Source of the DNA: Planctomycetota bacterium
GTDB lineage: Bacteria > Planctomycetota > B15-G4 > SIAN01
Length of the DNA stretch: 64,000 bases
Assembly: GCA_028289345.1 (NCBI GenBank)
Contig: JANQQL010000050.1
Span: 452,370 to 516,369, forward strand
Reading direction: 5' to 3'
A program made the position numbers and the translations under genes. The notes beneath the pieces were generated by a model, which searched no databases, had not been told where the DNA came from, and saw nothing but the letters and a program-made list of their open reading frames with translations. Shown piece after piece: positions 42,773 through 51,837 of this stretch (the stretch's first letter is position 1; each line of letters starts with the position of its first letter).

Positions 42773-44236
42773 ATGTGTGGATTCATTGGCGTGCTTGCCC
42801 CCGAGGGGCAGGACGTGATCGGCGAGATTTACGACGGCCTGATTGCCATCCAGCACCGCGGTCAGGACGCAGCGGGTGCGCTGACTTATGACGGGCGCTT
42901 TCACCTGAAGCGTGGCGCGGGACTGGTCCGGGACATCTTCCGCGAGAAGAACATCCAGCGCCTACGAGGCAATCTGGGGATCGCCCACGTCCGCTATCCC
43001 ACCGTAGGAGACGGAGGCGCCGACGACGCCCAGCCGTTCCTGGTCAATTCGCCCTACGGGATTGGGATGGCCCACAACGGCAACCTCACCAACTTCTCCG
43101 CTCTCAAGACGGAGCTCACCGAGCGGGACCATCGCCACATCGACAGTGATTGCGACGTCGAGGTGATCCTGCACGTTTTCGCCCACTCCCTGGCGGAGAC
43201 CTCGCGAGACGGCATCACCGATGAAGCGGTGTTCGGGGCGGTCCAGCAGGTGTACGAGCGTTGCAAGGGCGCCTACTCCGTGGTGACCATGGTGGCGGGG
43301 TATGGGCTGGTCGCCTTCCGCGATCCCCTGGGGATCAAGCCGATCATCATGGGCGAACGGGAAGGTCCTTCGGGTCGCTCCGTATGCGTCGCTTCGGAAT
43401 CGGTCCTGCTCGACCTGCTCGACTACCACAACACATCCAACATTGCGGCCGGCGAAGCGGTGATCGTGAAGATGGACGGCTCGGTCCAGCGCCGCCAGCT
43501 GACCAAGGAGTCCCACCACCCGTGTCTGTTCGAGTGGGTGTACTTCTCGCGACCCGACTCCTTCCTCGACAAAGTGAGTGTTTACAAGACTCGCCACCGT
43601 CTCGGGGAAGCGCTCGCGGCCGAATGGGCCAAAACCAATCTTCCCGTGGACGTGGTCATTCCGGTTCCCGAGTCGGCGCGTGATGCGGCCATCGCCATGG
43701 CGCGCACCCTTGGGGTCAAGTACCGGGAAGGCCTGGTAAAGAATCGCTACATCGGCCGCACGTTCATCATGCCCAACCAAAACGGCCGTCGCGCTTCCAT
43801 CCGGCACAAGCTGAACGCCATCCAACTCGAGTTCGAAGGCAAAGACGTCCTGCTAGTGGACGATTCGATCGTGCGCGGCAACACCTCAAAGAAGATCGTG
43901 CAAATGGCCCGCGATGCCGGCGCCCGCAAGGTCTACTTCGCCTCCTATTCACCGCCGCTAAGGCACCCCTGCGTCTACGGCATCGACATGTCGACCCGCA
44001 ACGAGTTCGTGGCCAAAGATCGCAACGACCAGCAGGTGGCCGAGGCCATTGGGGCGGACTTCGTCCTGTATCAGAATCTGGACGCTTTGCGGGACTCTGT
44101 GCGCGAGGGAAATGCAGAGTTGACCTCGTTCTGCGACGCTTGCTTCAGCGGTTGTTACCCCACCGCCGACGTCACCGGGGAAGTGCTCGAGCGAATCGAG
44201 CAGGAACGGCTGGTCGTCCACACCGACCTGAGCTGA
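42773..44236 (+). CDS. purF: Amidophosphoribosyltransferase
   Basis: 487 residues. Makes phosphoribosylamine from PRPP and glutamine, the first step of purine synthesis. The N-terminal glutaminase starts directly with MCGFIGVL, so the catalytic Cys is residue 2 and no propeptide precedes it, unlike the Bacillus enzyme. The PRPP loop is DVLLVDDSIVRGNTSKK. Cysteines at HPCLFEWVYFSRPDS, HPCVYGID and FCDACF correspond to the four ligands of the oxygen-sensitive [4Fe-4S] cluster in Bacillus-type PurF. AAGGG about 10 bases upstream marks the start. Confidence 0.96.
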   Translation: MCGFIGVLAPEGQDVIGEIYDGLIAIQHRGQDAAGALTYDGRFHLKRGAGLVRDIFREKNIQRLRGNLGIAHVRYPTVGDGGADDAQPFLVNSPYGIGMAHNGNLTNFSALKTELTERDHRHIDSDCDVEVILHVFAHSLAETSRDGITDEAVFGAVQQVYERCKGAYSVVTMVAGYGLVAFRDPLGIKPIIMGEREGPSGRSVCVASESVLLDLLDYHNTSNIAAGEAVIVKMDGSVQRRQLTKESHHPCLFEWVYFSRPDSFLDKVSVYKTRHRLGEALAAEWAKTNLPVDVVIPVPESARDAAIAMARTLGVKYREGLVKNRYIGRTFIMPNQNGRRASIRHKLNAIQLEFEGKDVLLVDDSIVRGNTSKKIVQMARDAGARKVYFASYSPPLRHPCVYGIDMSTRNEFVAKDRNDQQVAEAIGADFVLYQNLDALRDSVREGNAELTSFCDACFSGCYPTADVTGEVLERIEQERLVVHTDLS

Positions 44237-44526
44237 TCCCGGTCCGTCGCCCGTCGAGTCGCGGGAGGGGTGCGGTCGGGCCCCTAAGTAACGAACGGTT
44301 TGTTTCCCGCGCTGAAGCCGACGCGCCCGGGGCGGTCGAGGTGTCTGAGGAGCGAAATCCACACACTTGAGCGTGCCCTGATTGACTCCCCCGGTAAACC
44401 CCCGTAGGGTGACGGATTGAGGGAAACTCGTGGAAGGATGACTCCTCTACGACACCTCGCGCGGCAATCCGTCGCCGAGGACCGATCGGAATGTTCCGAT
44501 CCACTGAAACCCCCGGGGAGGGTTCC

Positions 44527-44787
44527 ATGAAGAAAACACACGTGCCTCTCCTGAAATTCTCTTGCGACAATCGCGAGTGCCAATTCGCCTGCTACGTCAA
44601 CCAGAACAACAACCTTCTGACGCACTACAACCCGAACATGAGCGCGCTTCTGGATTGGCCCTGCCCGGAGTGCAAGACCGGGATGTTGCGATACGCCTCG
44701 AACAACACCATGTACGAGTTCTCGCTGACGAAGAACGAACGAGAAGAGGCAGAGAAGGCGAAGGACACGATGGCCGGAGGAAAGTAG
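44527..44787 (+). CDS. Small cysteine-rich, probably zinc-binding protein
   Basis: 86 residues. Two cysteine clusters, CDNRECQFAC near the N-terminus and CPEC in the middle, could form a zinc ribbon; the C-terminal third is a charged helix (TKNEREEAEKAKD). Also conserved-looking is the stretch VNQNNNLLTHYNPNMSALLDW. GGGGAGG five bases before ATG 44527 is an excellent ribosome site. No family recognised. It is convergent with the sulfatase-like gene and 290 bases after purF. Confidence 0.75.
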   Translation: MKKTHVPLLKFSCDNRECQFACYVNQNNNLLTHYNPNMSALLDWPCPECKTGMLRYASNNTMYEFSLTKNEREEAEKAKDTMAGGK

Positions 44788-44842
44788 GTCTCACTCTCTC
44801 CGGTCGACACGTTTCAGAGCCGCGCCCGCTGGTCCCGGCGGG

Positions 44843-47656
44843 CTACTTCAGGTACCCGATGGCCATGAGCTGATCGACGGCCGCTTCGTCGAGGACGGCG
44901 ATTCGGCCCTTGCCTTCGCGGGGAACCAGGCCGAGCGCCTCATAGCGCTGCACGAACTCCGCCATGTTGTGCTGGAGGGCGTCGGCTCGTTTGAGTTCGC
45001 TGGTCACACGGTTTTCGGTCTCTTCCGGGTCTTGGCTTAGGTGGAAGAGGGATCGTTGCTGGTCCCGTTCGCGGTAGACGATCAGCTTCAGCGGTCCCTG
45101 CACCAGGGCATGGACGAGTGGTGGCTCGTCGAAGTACAGCACCCGGTCGGGGTCGTTGCTCTCTTCCCCGCGCATCCAGGGGCCGAGATCGACACCGCTG
45201 AACAGCTCGTCTCCGGGCAGGTCCATCAGGCCGCGAAGAGTGGGTACGACGTCGGGAAGTTGAACCCGGTGGGTCAGCCGTCCCGGGTTCAGGTTCCAGG
45301 CCGCGGCGGGTTTCAGCATGAGCGGGATGTGGACCTGCTCTTCGAACATGCGTCCGCCGTGCTGCCAGCCCCCGTGGTCGAGGAACTCTTCCCCGTGATC
45401 GGAGGTCAGGAGGAATCCGGATCGGTCCCAAAGACCACGCTGGCGAAGGTCTTCGATCAGTTCGCCGATGGAGCGGTCGTTGATGCGGATCTCGGCATCG
45501 TACAGGGCGCGGACGTGGGCCACGTCCTCTTCCGAGGGATCGAGCATGTTCTCGAAACCGAACTCGCCTTCGTTGAGACCGTGGATGGGGCCGGCGTAGT
45601 CCGGGTCGTAGCGTCGCCACTCCTTTTCTGGCGGGGTGTACGGGCTGTGCGGGTCGATCGATTGGATGTACAGCAGGAACGGTTCGTTTTGGTGCCGATC
45701 CAGCCAGTCGGTGATCCACGACTGGTAGGCCGACGAGTAGGTGTGGAACAGCTCACCACCGGCCACGAACGCTTGGAGGAATTCCTCGAAGCCTTGGTCG
45801 AAGCCCAACCCAGGATTGGAGACGTTGGGGTTGGCGACGACCGCTCCGGTGGCATAGCCAGCGGCTCGGCAACGCTCCGCCAAGGTTTCGACGTCCTCCG
45901 GCAGGATCTTCTGGCCATAGGCACCGTGGAACGTCGGATGCAGTCCGGTCAGCAACGAGGCCGTTGCCGGACGAGTCCACGAGCAGGACGAGTAGGCATG
46001 GTCGAAGATCACCATCTCGTGCTCGAGGCTCTCCAGCACGGGGGTCGTGTCCCGCTCGTAACCGTAGATCGACATGTGGTCAGCGCGCAGTGTGTCGATC
46101 AGGTAGACGATGATTCCACCGGGCAGGTCCGCAGGATCGACCAGCGTCGGATTGGCAACCGCGGCGAACGGCAGGCTCAGCCCGGCTTCGCCCAGGGCAT
46201 AAGATTCGCCGTTCAAACGGAATGCGAGAGCACCGCCACGATCCGACGAGGGCAGCTCGAATCCGTGGTCGGTCCAGTGCGTGCCGGAATCACTCGAGGA
46301 GATTTCGCCCAAGCGTTGCGCTTCCCCGCCTGTGGGCGTCCACCAAATCTCCAGGGACGAGGAGACGGGACTCGGGCCTGCGGACCACATGGCTGATCCG
46401 AAGCGCAGAGTCCCGGGGCTGCCGGCAGGAACGCTGGTGCGCAGCTCATGGTTCGGGCTGAGTGTCCGGCAGAGTCTTCGTTCGTGGTCGAAGTTGCGGC
46501 GCTCGAGCCAGGCATCTTCCGACTCGGGGGCACCCACGAACTCCGAGTCCAGGAGGACCGCGGAGCGCAGGGCTTCGGGTTGCAGCACTTCGGCGGCCCC
46601 GGCTCCCTCGAGGCGATACAAGCCCGGGCGCTCGACGCGGAACGTCCGCCCGTTCTCGGTTTCCTGAGACGTCAGCGACTCGCCCTCCGGAAATCCGGTG
46701 AGCGCGAATTCGCTCGCCGGGTTGCGAACGACCACCTCACCTTTTCGGAGGTAGATCGGAGAGTCGTCGCCTTCGGGCTGCCATTGAGGGGGAGGTGCCT
46801 GAGGTAAGTAACGCACGCGCAACTGGTCCTCTCGGGCGGCTTGTTCCAGCTCGGCCGCTTGTTGCGAATCGTCGATGGCCAACAACAACTGGTCCGCCTT
46901 TCCCAAAGTCAGGTCCAGGCGCTTCACCACCAAATGCGCGTCGGAGGGATTGGCTCCTTCGACTTGGCAACGAATCTCCAGTTCCTGTTCGCTCCAGGCC
47001 GGAGGCACTTCGAACTCGTGGGGCAGCCAGTCGGCGTTCGGCTGCCATGCGGTGATCTGTTTGCCGGCGCGCCGGATCTGAACGGTCACGTTGCCCGCTT
47101 CGGCGCGGACCACCAGGGTCGCTTGAGCCCCGTCGGGGATCGGTGGCAGAGGTGCGTGTAAAGAAGATCCGGAAGGCAGGGCGATGCGCGACGCCAGAGT
47201 TCGAGCGTTGCGAAGGGATGCGTCGTCGGTCCGTCGCATCGCCTCTGCTTCGACCCGCAGCTTGGCTCGCAGCAGCGTCTTCTGACCGGCGAATTGCCAG
47301 AGGGATGGGCCGATCAGAATCTCCGGGATTTCCCCGGTCGGGTCGACGTTCCACGGCAACTCCAGCTGTACGAAGGCTTGCCCCTCGGTGGTCGCCTTGC
47401 GCAGAGTCGGAGGCACCGTCACCGGGGGGAGCGCGGAGAGCCCCACTTCGGAGTCTGCCAGGTGGTCGAACAATCGAATCCGCGAACTCGCCGCCGGCCA
47501 ATCCGCGCGGGGAGGGGCGGCTTCCGGTGCGCAGCCAACGACCAGGGCCACGGTCCACATCGCGGCGGCGCGGTGCCGCCCCCCGCGCCGACCTGCAACG
47601 CTCGCCACAAGTCCTCGCCAGAAAAAACGTTGGCTCATCTTCGCCCCGGCCGTCAT
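44843..47656 (-). CDS. Lipoprotein of the alkaline phosphatase/sulfatase superfamily
   Basis: 937 residues. An N-terminal lipobox (VALVVGC, Cys about 42) predicts a lipoprotein. About 480 residues of beta-rich, non-catalytic sequence follow. The catalytic domain (about 525-890) starts IVYLIDTLRADHMSIYGYERDTTP and contains LLTSDHGEEFLDHG for metal binding. The nucleophile position falls in CSWTRPATASLLTG. Aligned on ASLLTG, the residue replacing the formylglycine Cys/Ser of CxPxR is Thr. It is thus uncertain whether it hydrolyses sulfates; phospho- or phosphonate-type substrates are possible. Start ATG 47656 or 47638. A dispersed repeat copy sits just upstream. Confidence 0.85.
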   Translation of the reverse strand: MTAGAKMSQRFFWRGLVASVAGRRGGRHRAAAMWTVALVVGCAPEAAPPRADWPAASSRIRLFDHLADSEVGLSALPPVTVPPTLRKATTEGQAFVQLELPWNVDPTGEIPEILIGPSLWQFAGQKTLLRAKLRVEAEAMRRTDDASLRNARTLASRIALPSGSSLHAPLPPIPDGAQATLVVRAEAGNVTVQIRRAGKQITAWQPNADWLPHEFEVPPAWSEQELEIRCQVEGANPSDAHLVVKRLDLTLGKADQLLLAIDDSQQAAELEQAAREDQLRVRYLPQAPPPQWQPEGDDSPIYLRKGEVVVRNPASEFALTGFPEGESLTSQETENGRTFRVERPGLYRLEGAGAAEVLQPEALRSAVLLDSEFVGAPESEDAWLERRNFDHERRLCRTLSPNHELRTSVPAGSPGTLRFGSAMWSAGPSPVSSSLEIWWTPTGGEAQRLGEISSSDSGTHWTDHGFELPSSDRGGALAFRLNGESYALGEAGLSLPFAAVANPTLVDPADLPGGIIVYLIDTLRADHMSIYGYERDTTPVLESLEHEMVIFDHAYSSCSWTRPATASLLTGLHPTFHGAYGQKILPEDVETLAERCRAAGYATGAVVANPNVSNPGLGFDQGFEEFLQAFVAGGELFHTYSSAYQSWITDWLDRHQNEPFLLYIQSIDPHSPYTPPEKEWRRYDPDYAGPIHGLNEGEFGFENMLDPSEEDVAHVRALYDAEIRINDRSIGELIEDLRQRGLWDRSGFLLTSDHGEEFLDHGGWQHGGRMFEEQVHIPLMLKPAAAWNLNPGRLTHRVQLPDVVPTLRGLMDLPGDELFSGVDLGPWMRGEESNDPDRVLYFDEPPLVHALVQGPLKLIVYRERDQQRSLFHLSQDPEETENRVTSELKRADALQHNMAEFVQRYEALGLVPREGKGRIAVLDEAAVDQLMAIGYLK

Positions 47657-48119
47657 GAATCATCCGCGCTCGCAGGTCGCTGAAAAGGTCTTCCGGCGCC
47701 CCGTCGGCGCCCCAGTCTTCGTCGTCGAATCCTCGACGGATCCACCCATTCACCTGCGTTCCGAATCGTCGGCGGAGACAGAGTCCTTCGATTGGCCATC
47801 CGAGGCCTTCCGCGTGCGAGGGGTGCCACAAAGTGGACTTCCGCAAGAACTTACCGGCCTGTCGGCGGGGGTTCCACGGGACCAGCCCCGCGGGCCTGAA
47901 AATGCCGGGGGCGGCAAGGCCCGCGAGGATTCTGGGAACTCACGCGCCACCCACGGGGTCGCAGCTCCAGCGGTGAGCGCCACGAGCCCGCCTGGCTTGT
48001 CCGGTCGGGCCCGGAGGACTCAGGAAGGCCCACGGCGATTCCCTTTCCCCGTGAAGGAATCATCCGGGCTACATTGGGCGAGTCCCCCCTCGTTTCCCGT
48101 CTGCAAGGAACTCCCGGTC
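47657..48119. other. Divergent region between the sulfatase-like and metallopeptidase-like genes
   Basis: 463 bases. The first part is repeat copy C (47684-47826). The rest has no supportable gene. A GC-rich imperfect inverted repeat lies around 47888-47930 (CCGCGGGCC...GGCCCGCG). No clear promoter hexamers. Confidence 0.5.
47684..47826 (-). repeat. Dispersed intergenic repeat, copy C (upstream of the sulfatase-like gene)
   Basis: Third copy of the roughly 145-base element, in the same orientation relative to the following gene as copy A. It ends about 28 bases before the lipoprotein start. Shared blocks include CGGAAGGCCTCGGATGG, GTCTCCGCCGA, CCGTCGAGGATTCGACGACGAAGAC and GGCGCCGGAAGACCTT. 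Confidence 0.65.
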
Positions 48120-51100
48120 ATGAACAGCTTTGCTCTGTGGACCATTCTGACACTGGTCCCTGCTCCGGCATTCGAGACTCCGTTCGAAGAGGCTTTGGAG
48201 AAGGCCGCCCAAGCGTGCAAGACCAAGGACCTCGATGCCGCGAAACAGTGGGTCGACCGAGCCATCGAGCGGGACCCCAAATCGCCGGAAGCGTGGGCGA
48301 TGCGCGCTCGATGGGCGGAGATCTCAGAGAACCAGGACGACTTGATCTACTCGCTGCATCAGGAGTACCGACTGCGAGTGGCTCAGACCGAGGACGCCTC
48401 GGACGTGGGCAATCTGCGCGGACGGCTTCTCGAGACCGACCCGATGGCCCAGTCGCTGCTCGACCTCAAGGAGGTCTACGTCGACAAGCTGCGTCCGGTG
48501 GCGGAGCAGTACGAAAAGGACCTGCGACCCCACTCGGCGATCCAGGTCCACAAGCAGATCCTGGCGCTGGATCCGGAAGACGAGAAATCAAAGCAAGCCA
48601 TTGCGCGCATCTCCAATCTCCCGGATCCGAGCCTCGCAGAGAGTGCCAAGTCTCAGGACGTCATGGCCGGCGTTTCGGAAGAGTTCGTGCGCAAGCACGA
48701 CAAGAAGCATTCGTCCTGGGACAAGAAGGCGAGGTTCGAGGGAGAGAACTACGACACGTTCACTTCCGCCGGATACGAAGTGCTTGTGCGCACAGCCCAG
48801 TCCATGGAGCAGATGAACGCCTTCTATCGCGAGTTCTTCCAATACGGGGGGAAGGGAGACAAGCGCAAGGTCCCGAAGATTCGCCTGCACATCTTCAAAA
48901 GTCACGAGGAGTACTTGAACCGCGGCCAAGGTCCCAAGAGCTGGTCGGGGGGGCAATACACCGGGGGCAGTGTGGAGACCTACGTTCCCCCGGGCGGTTT
49001 CTCGAGCATGGTCGGCACCTTGTTCCACGAGGCAGCCCATCAGTTCACTGACCTGGCCACCGACGCGGAAGGGTGGCTGAACGAAGGACTGGCCTCGTTC
49101 TTCGAAGGCACGCGCATCCTCAGCAATGGCACCGTGGCCATGAACTATCCGGCCAACAACCGCTTGTTTCCGCTGGCCGCGCGGATGGAGCGTGGCTTCA
49201 TGGAAGACCACCGAGAGGTTCGTGGAATGTCCCCGCCGTACGAATTGGCACCCACGTTCCGCATGGTCCTAGAGAACAAATACGAGTGGGGGCCTCCTTG
49301 GTATTCGCCGACTTGGGGAGTGGTGTACTTCCTGTACAACTTTCAGGATCCGGCGGATGGCCGTTTCGTTTATCGCGACGCGTTTCGCGAGTTCATCGAT
49401 TCCTCGGCGGGTCGCACGGGGGATGCGGCGATCCAGAATTTCGAAGAGACGGTGCTGCGGCGACCATCCGATCCGTCGCCAGGGGTGGATCCGACGCCTT
49501 CCCTGCCGACCACGGTCGACGAGCTCGACCCGGTGTGGACCGAGTGGCTGCTTCATCTTCGCGATGAAACCGTGGGACGAATTGACGTGGAGCGTCCCTA
49601 CAAAGAGTGGGCGGCTCATTCGGTGTCGAGAGAGGATTACGCGACCGCCAAGGAGTTCTACGAAAAGGGACTGCTGGAGAATCCTGACGACATCGACTTG
49701 CTGGAGCCGTTCGCGGATCTTTTGGCCGATCACCTAGCGAACGCGGATCGCGCGGTCAAGCTGATCCGCCACGGGTTGTTCGTCTTGGAGTGGGCCGACG
49801 AGCCGGACGGTGAGCGCATCAAGAAACTCGAAAAGAAGCTCGCCCGGTGGGATCCCCAGATCAAGGCACTGCAGGAGATTCACGCGCAACTTCGGGCGAC
49901 GACTGTGGGACTGGCCAATCGCTACCTCCAAGCTCAGCTTCCCTCCATGGCGATGGAGGTGGGCAAGAGCTTTGGTGATGCTCTCGGTTTCGCCGACTTG
50001 TACCGAGCTTTCGAGGAAGGGCTGGCCGCCAAGGGACACGGGTTGGACGTGTGGCAACTCGCCTACAACGAATCTGACATGACCGGCTGGCACGGCGACA
50101 ATGAAATCTGGTACGCCGACGACATCAATCTTCGCGGTGGGTTCCCGGCCAAAGATGACAACGACTACTCCACCCGTTTGGTGACCTTCGACAAGGTGAC
50201 TTCGGGGGACTTCTCTCTGGAAGGAGAAGTGTGGAGCGGGCCGGGGACCATTCGCTTCACCGGGATCGTGTTCGGCGGAAAAGATGATTCGAACCATCAG
50301 GCGGTCATTTTGCATCCGCCGAAGGCCGATGGGTCGCGCTCCGCTTACGTGGACTTGGCGACGTTCCACGACACCGGCAACCGCGTGCATCGCAGCGACC
50401 CCATCGGAGCCACCGAAGGCGCGTGGCACAAGTTGCGGGTCGACGTGGTGGGCGCCTCGGCCGACGTTTGGGTCGATGGCAAGTTGTTCACCACCCATCG
50501 CTACCCGAGCCGCGACATCTTGGAGGGGTCCTTCGGCCTGATCACGGGATCGGGGGAGTCGGTGTGGCGAAACGTCAAGTATCTGGCCCGAGAGCGCAAC
50601 GATCGCAGTGGCAAGCTGGAACGGGACATCCGCATCGGCGAGCTGGAGGAGCGGTTGGCCGCCGAAGGGCGGACTCTTGGAGACTCGATGGTCGGTCGCG
50701 TGCCGCCGTTCCCGACGGTCAACGGCTGGGTTCAAGAGCCTCTGGAAAGCTGGAACGACTTGCAAGGAGCGCCGACCATCCTGGTGTTCTGGTCCATCGC
50801 TCAGAACGACATTCTCCCTCTGCATGACTGGCTTCAGGCAGCGGTGGAGGACTATTCCCACGTTCGCCTCAAGGTGATTTCGGTGTGCGCGGCGGACGAC
50901 TATCCGAACCTGGAAGAGTACTTGCTGCAGTATCCGTTTCCGGGATCGGTCGCCGGCGACATTCACTTGCGTCGGGGCTATGGCGAGACCTTCGAGAAGT
51001 ACCTGATTCAGCAGTACAGCTTGCCTCGTGTGCTAGTGCTCGATGTGGACAAGAAGGTGGTCTGGGAAGGGGAGCCGGGATTCCGCCAGGACGAGCCCTG

Positions 51101-51752
51101 GTTCCAAGGGATGACGACGGCGATCGACACGCCTCTCCAGGACCTGATCGCGAGGCGCAACCTGGAGGAAAGTTTCGCCTGGCTGGACCAGTGGGAACGG
51201 CAAGCCGAATCGGCCTTGAGCCAGGGCGACCTCGAGCCCGCGGTTCCCTTGCTCATGGAGCTCAAGGGGATGGGGCGCAAGGTCAACCATCCGCGCATGA
51301 AAGAGCTACAGCGCAAACTGTCTACCTTGGAGGCTGCCTTGGTGGGGATCGATGCCACGGCTCAGGACTTTCGCAAGAACCAGGCGGAGGCCGCCCTCGA
51401 GGTGTTGTTCGACTGGGCGAAAGTTCTCAAGCACCCGAGCGAAAAGGCGCTTCGTCAGGCGGAATTCCGGAAGTTGTTGGTGAGCCCGAACGTCAAGAGC
51501 TGGGACAGTGCTGTGCGCCTTGCCGAGCGCACCGCGCGAAAGATCAAGCGGGCCAAGCCCGAAGCAGGGATGAAAGCGGTCAACGCCGCGCTCCCCGAGT
51601 TCCAAGAACTCCAAGGCCTGTTCGGCACGATGCTGCATGAGTCCTTGAAAGACGCCGTTGCGGCAGGAGACTACGAAGCGGTGAAGGAGGTGCTCGACGA
51701 AGCGCCCACTTTGCCAGGGACGTGGATTTTGAAGGACTTTCTGCACTGGTAG
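48120..51752 (+). CDS. Secreted multidomain protein: TPR, HExxH peptidase-like, lectin-like and thioredoxin-like domains
   Basis: 1210 residues. A signal peptide (1-18) leads into TPR-like helices (20-160). A zinc-peptidase-like domain follows (about 210-450) with HEAAH at about 303 and the downstream NEG glutamate (WLNEGLASFFEG) typical of gluzincins. More helices come next, then a jelly-roll domain (about 650-825, WYADDINLRGGF, TRLVTFDKVTSGDFSLEGEVW, WHKLRVDVVGASADVWVDG) like those of the 3-keto-disaccharide hydrolase/LamG group. A thioredoxin/TlpA-like fold follows (about 880-985, PTILVFWSIAQNDILPL), lacking the CxxC pair, then a helical tail. ATG 48120 has AAGGA 10 bases upstream. The open frame before it is not coding. 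Function unknown; the zinc site looks intact. Confidence 0.85.
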   Translation: MNSFALWTILTLVPAPAFETPFEEALEKAAQACKTKDLDAAKQWVDRAIERDPKSPEAWAMRARWAEISENQDDLIYSLHQEYRLRVAQTEDASDVGNLRGRLLETDPMAQSLLDLKEVYVDKLRPVAEQYEKDLRPHSAIQVHKQILALDPEDEKSKQAIARISNLPDPSLAESAKSQDVMAGVSEEFVRKHDKKHSSWDKKARFEGENYDTFTSAGYEVLVRTAQSMEQMNAFYREFFQYGGKGDKRKVPKIRLHIFKSHEEYLNRGQGPKSWSGGQYTGGSVETYVPPGGFSSMVGTLFHEAAHQFTDLATDAEGWLNEGLASFFEGTRILSNGTVAMNYPANNRLFPLAARMERGFMEDHREVRGMSPPYELAPTFRMVLENKYEWGPPWYSPTWGVVYFLYNFQDPADGRFVYRDAFREFIDSSAGRTGDAAIQNFEETVLRRPSDPSPGVDPTPSLPTTVDELDPVWTEWLLHLRDETVGRIDVERPYKEWAAHSVSREDYATAKEFYEKGLLENPDDIDLLEPFADLLADHLANADRAVKLIRHGLFVLEWADEPDGERIKKLEKKLARWDPQIKALQEIHAQLRATTVGLANRYLQAQLPSMAMEVGKSFGDALGFADLYRAFEEGLAAKGHGLDVWQLAYNESDMTGWHGDNEIWYADDINLRGGFPAKDDNDYSTRLVTFDKVTSGDFSLEGEVWSGPGTIRFTGIVFGGKDDSNHQAVILHPPKADGSRSAYVDLATFHDTGNRVHRSDPIGATEGAWHKLRVDVVGASADVWVDGKLFTTHRYPSRDILEGSFGLITGSGESVWRNVKYLARERNDRSGKLERDIRIGELEERLAAEGRTLGDSMVGRVPPFPTVNGWVQEPLESWNDLQGAPTILVFWSIAQNDILPLHDWLQAAVEDYSHVRLKVISVCAADDYPNLEEYLLQYPFPGSVAGDIHLRRGYGETFEKYLIQQYSLPRVLVLDVDKKVVWEGEPGFRQDEPWFQGMTTAIDTPLQDLIARRNLEESFAWLDQWERQAESALSQGDLEPAVPLLMELKGMGRKVNHPRMKELQRKLSTLEAALVGIDATAQDFRKNQAEAALEVLFDWAKVLKHPSEKALRQAEFRKLLVSPNVKSWDSAVRLAERTARKIKRAKPEAGMKAVNAALPEFQELQGLFGTMLHESLKDAVAAGDYEAVKEVLDEAPTLPGTWILKDFLHW

Positions 51753-51837
51753 ATCCGCCTCCGCGGCTCGAGCGAGGGGCGGAGACGTCCGCGTGCGCCG
51801 AAGGATTCGCAGTTTGTACGAAGAGGAAAGTCGTGGG

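Noticed and set aside
44824..44843. GCCCGC-N8-GCGGGC hairpin as terminator of the sulfatase-like gene
   Set aside because: It abuts the stop codon and has no T-run in either direction, so evidence is too weak to list as a terminator.
46737..47846. Long minus-strand frame spanning repeat copy C and the sulfatase-like gene
   Set aside because: It is out of phase with the lipoprotein and ends within it. The part over the repeat is translated repeat DNA without homology between copies at protein level in one consistent frame.
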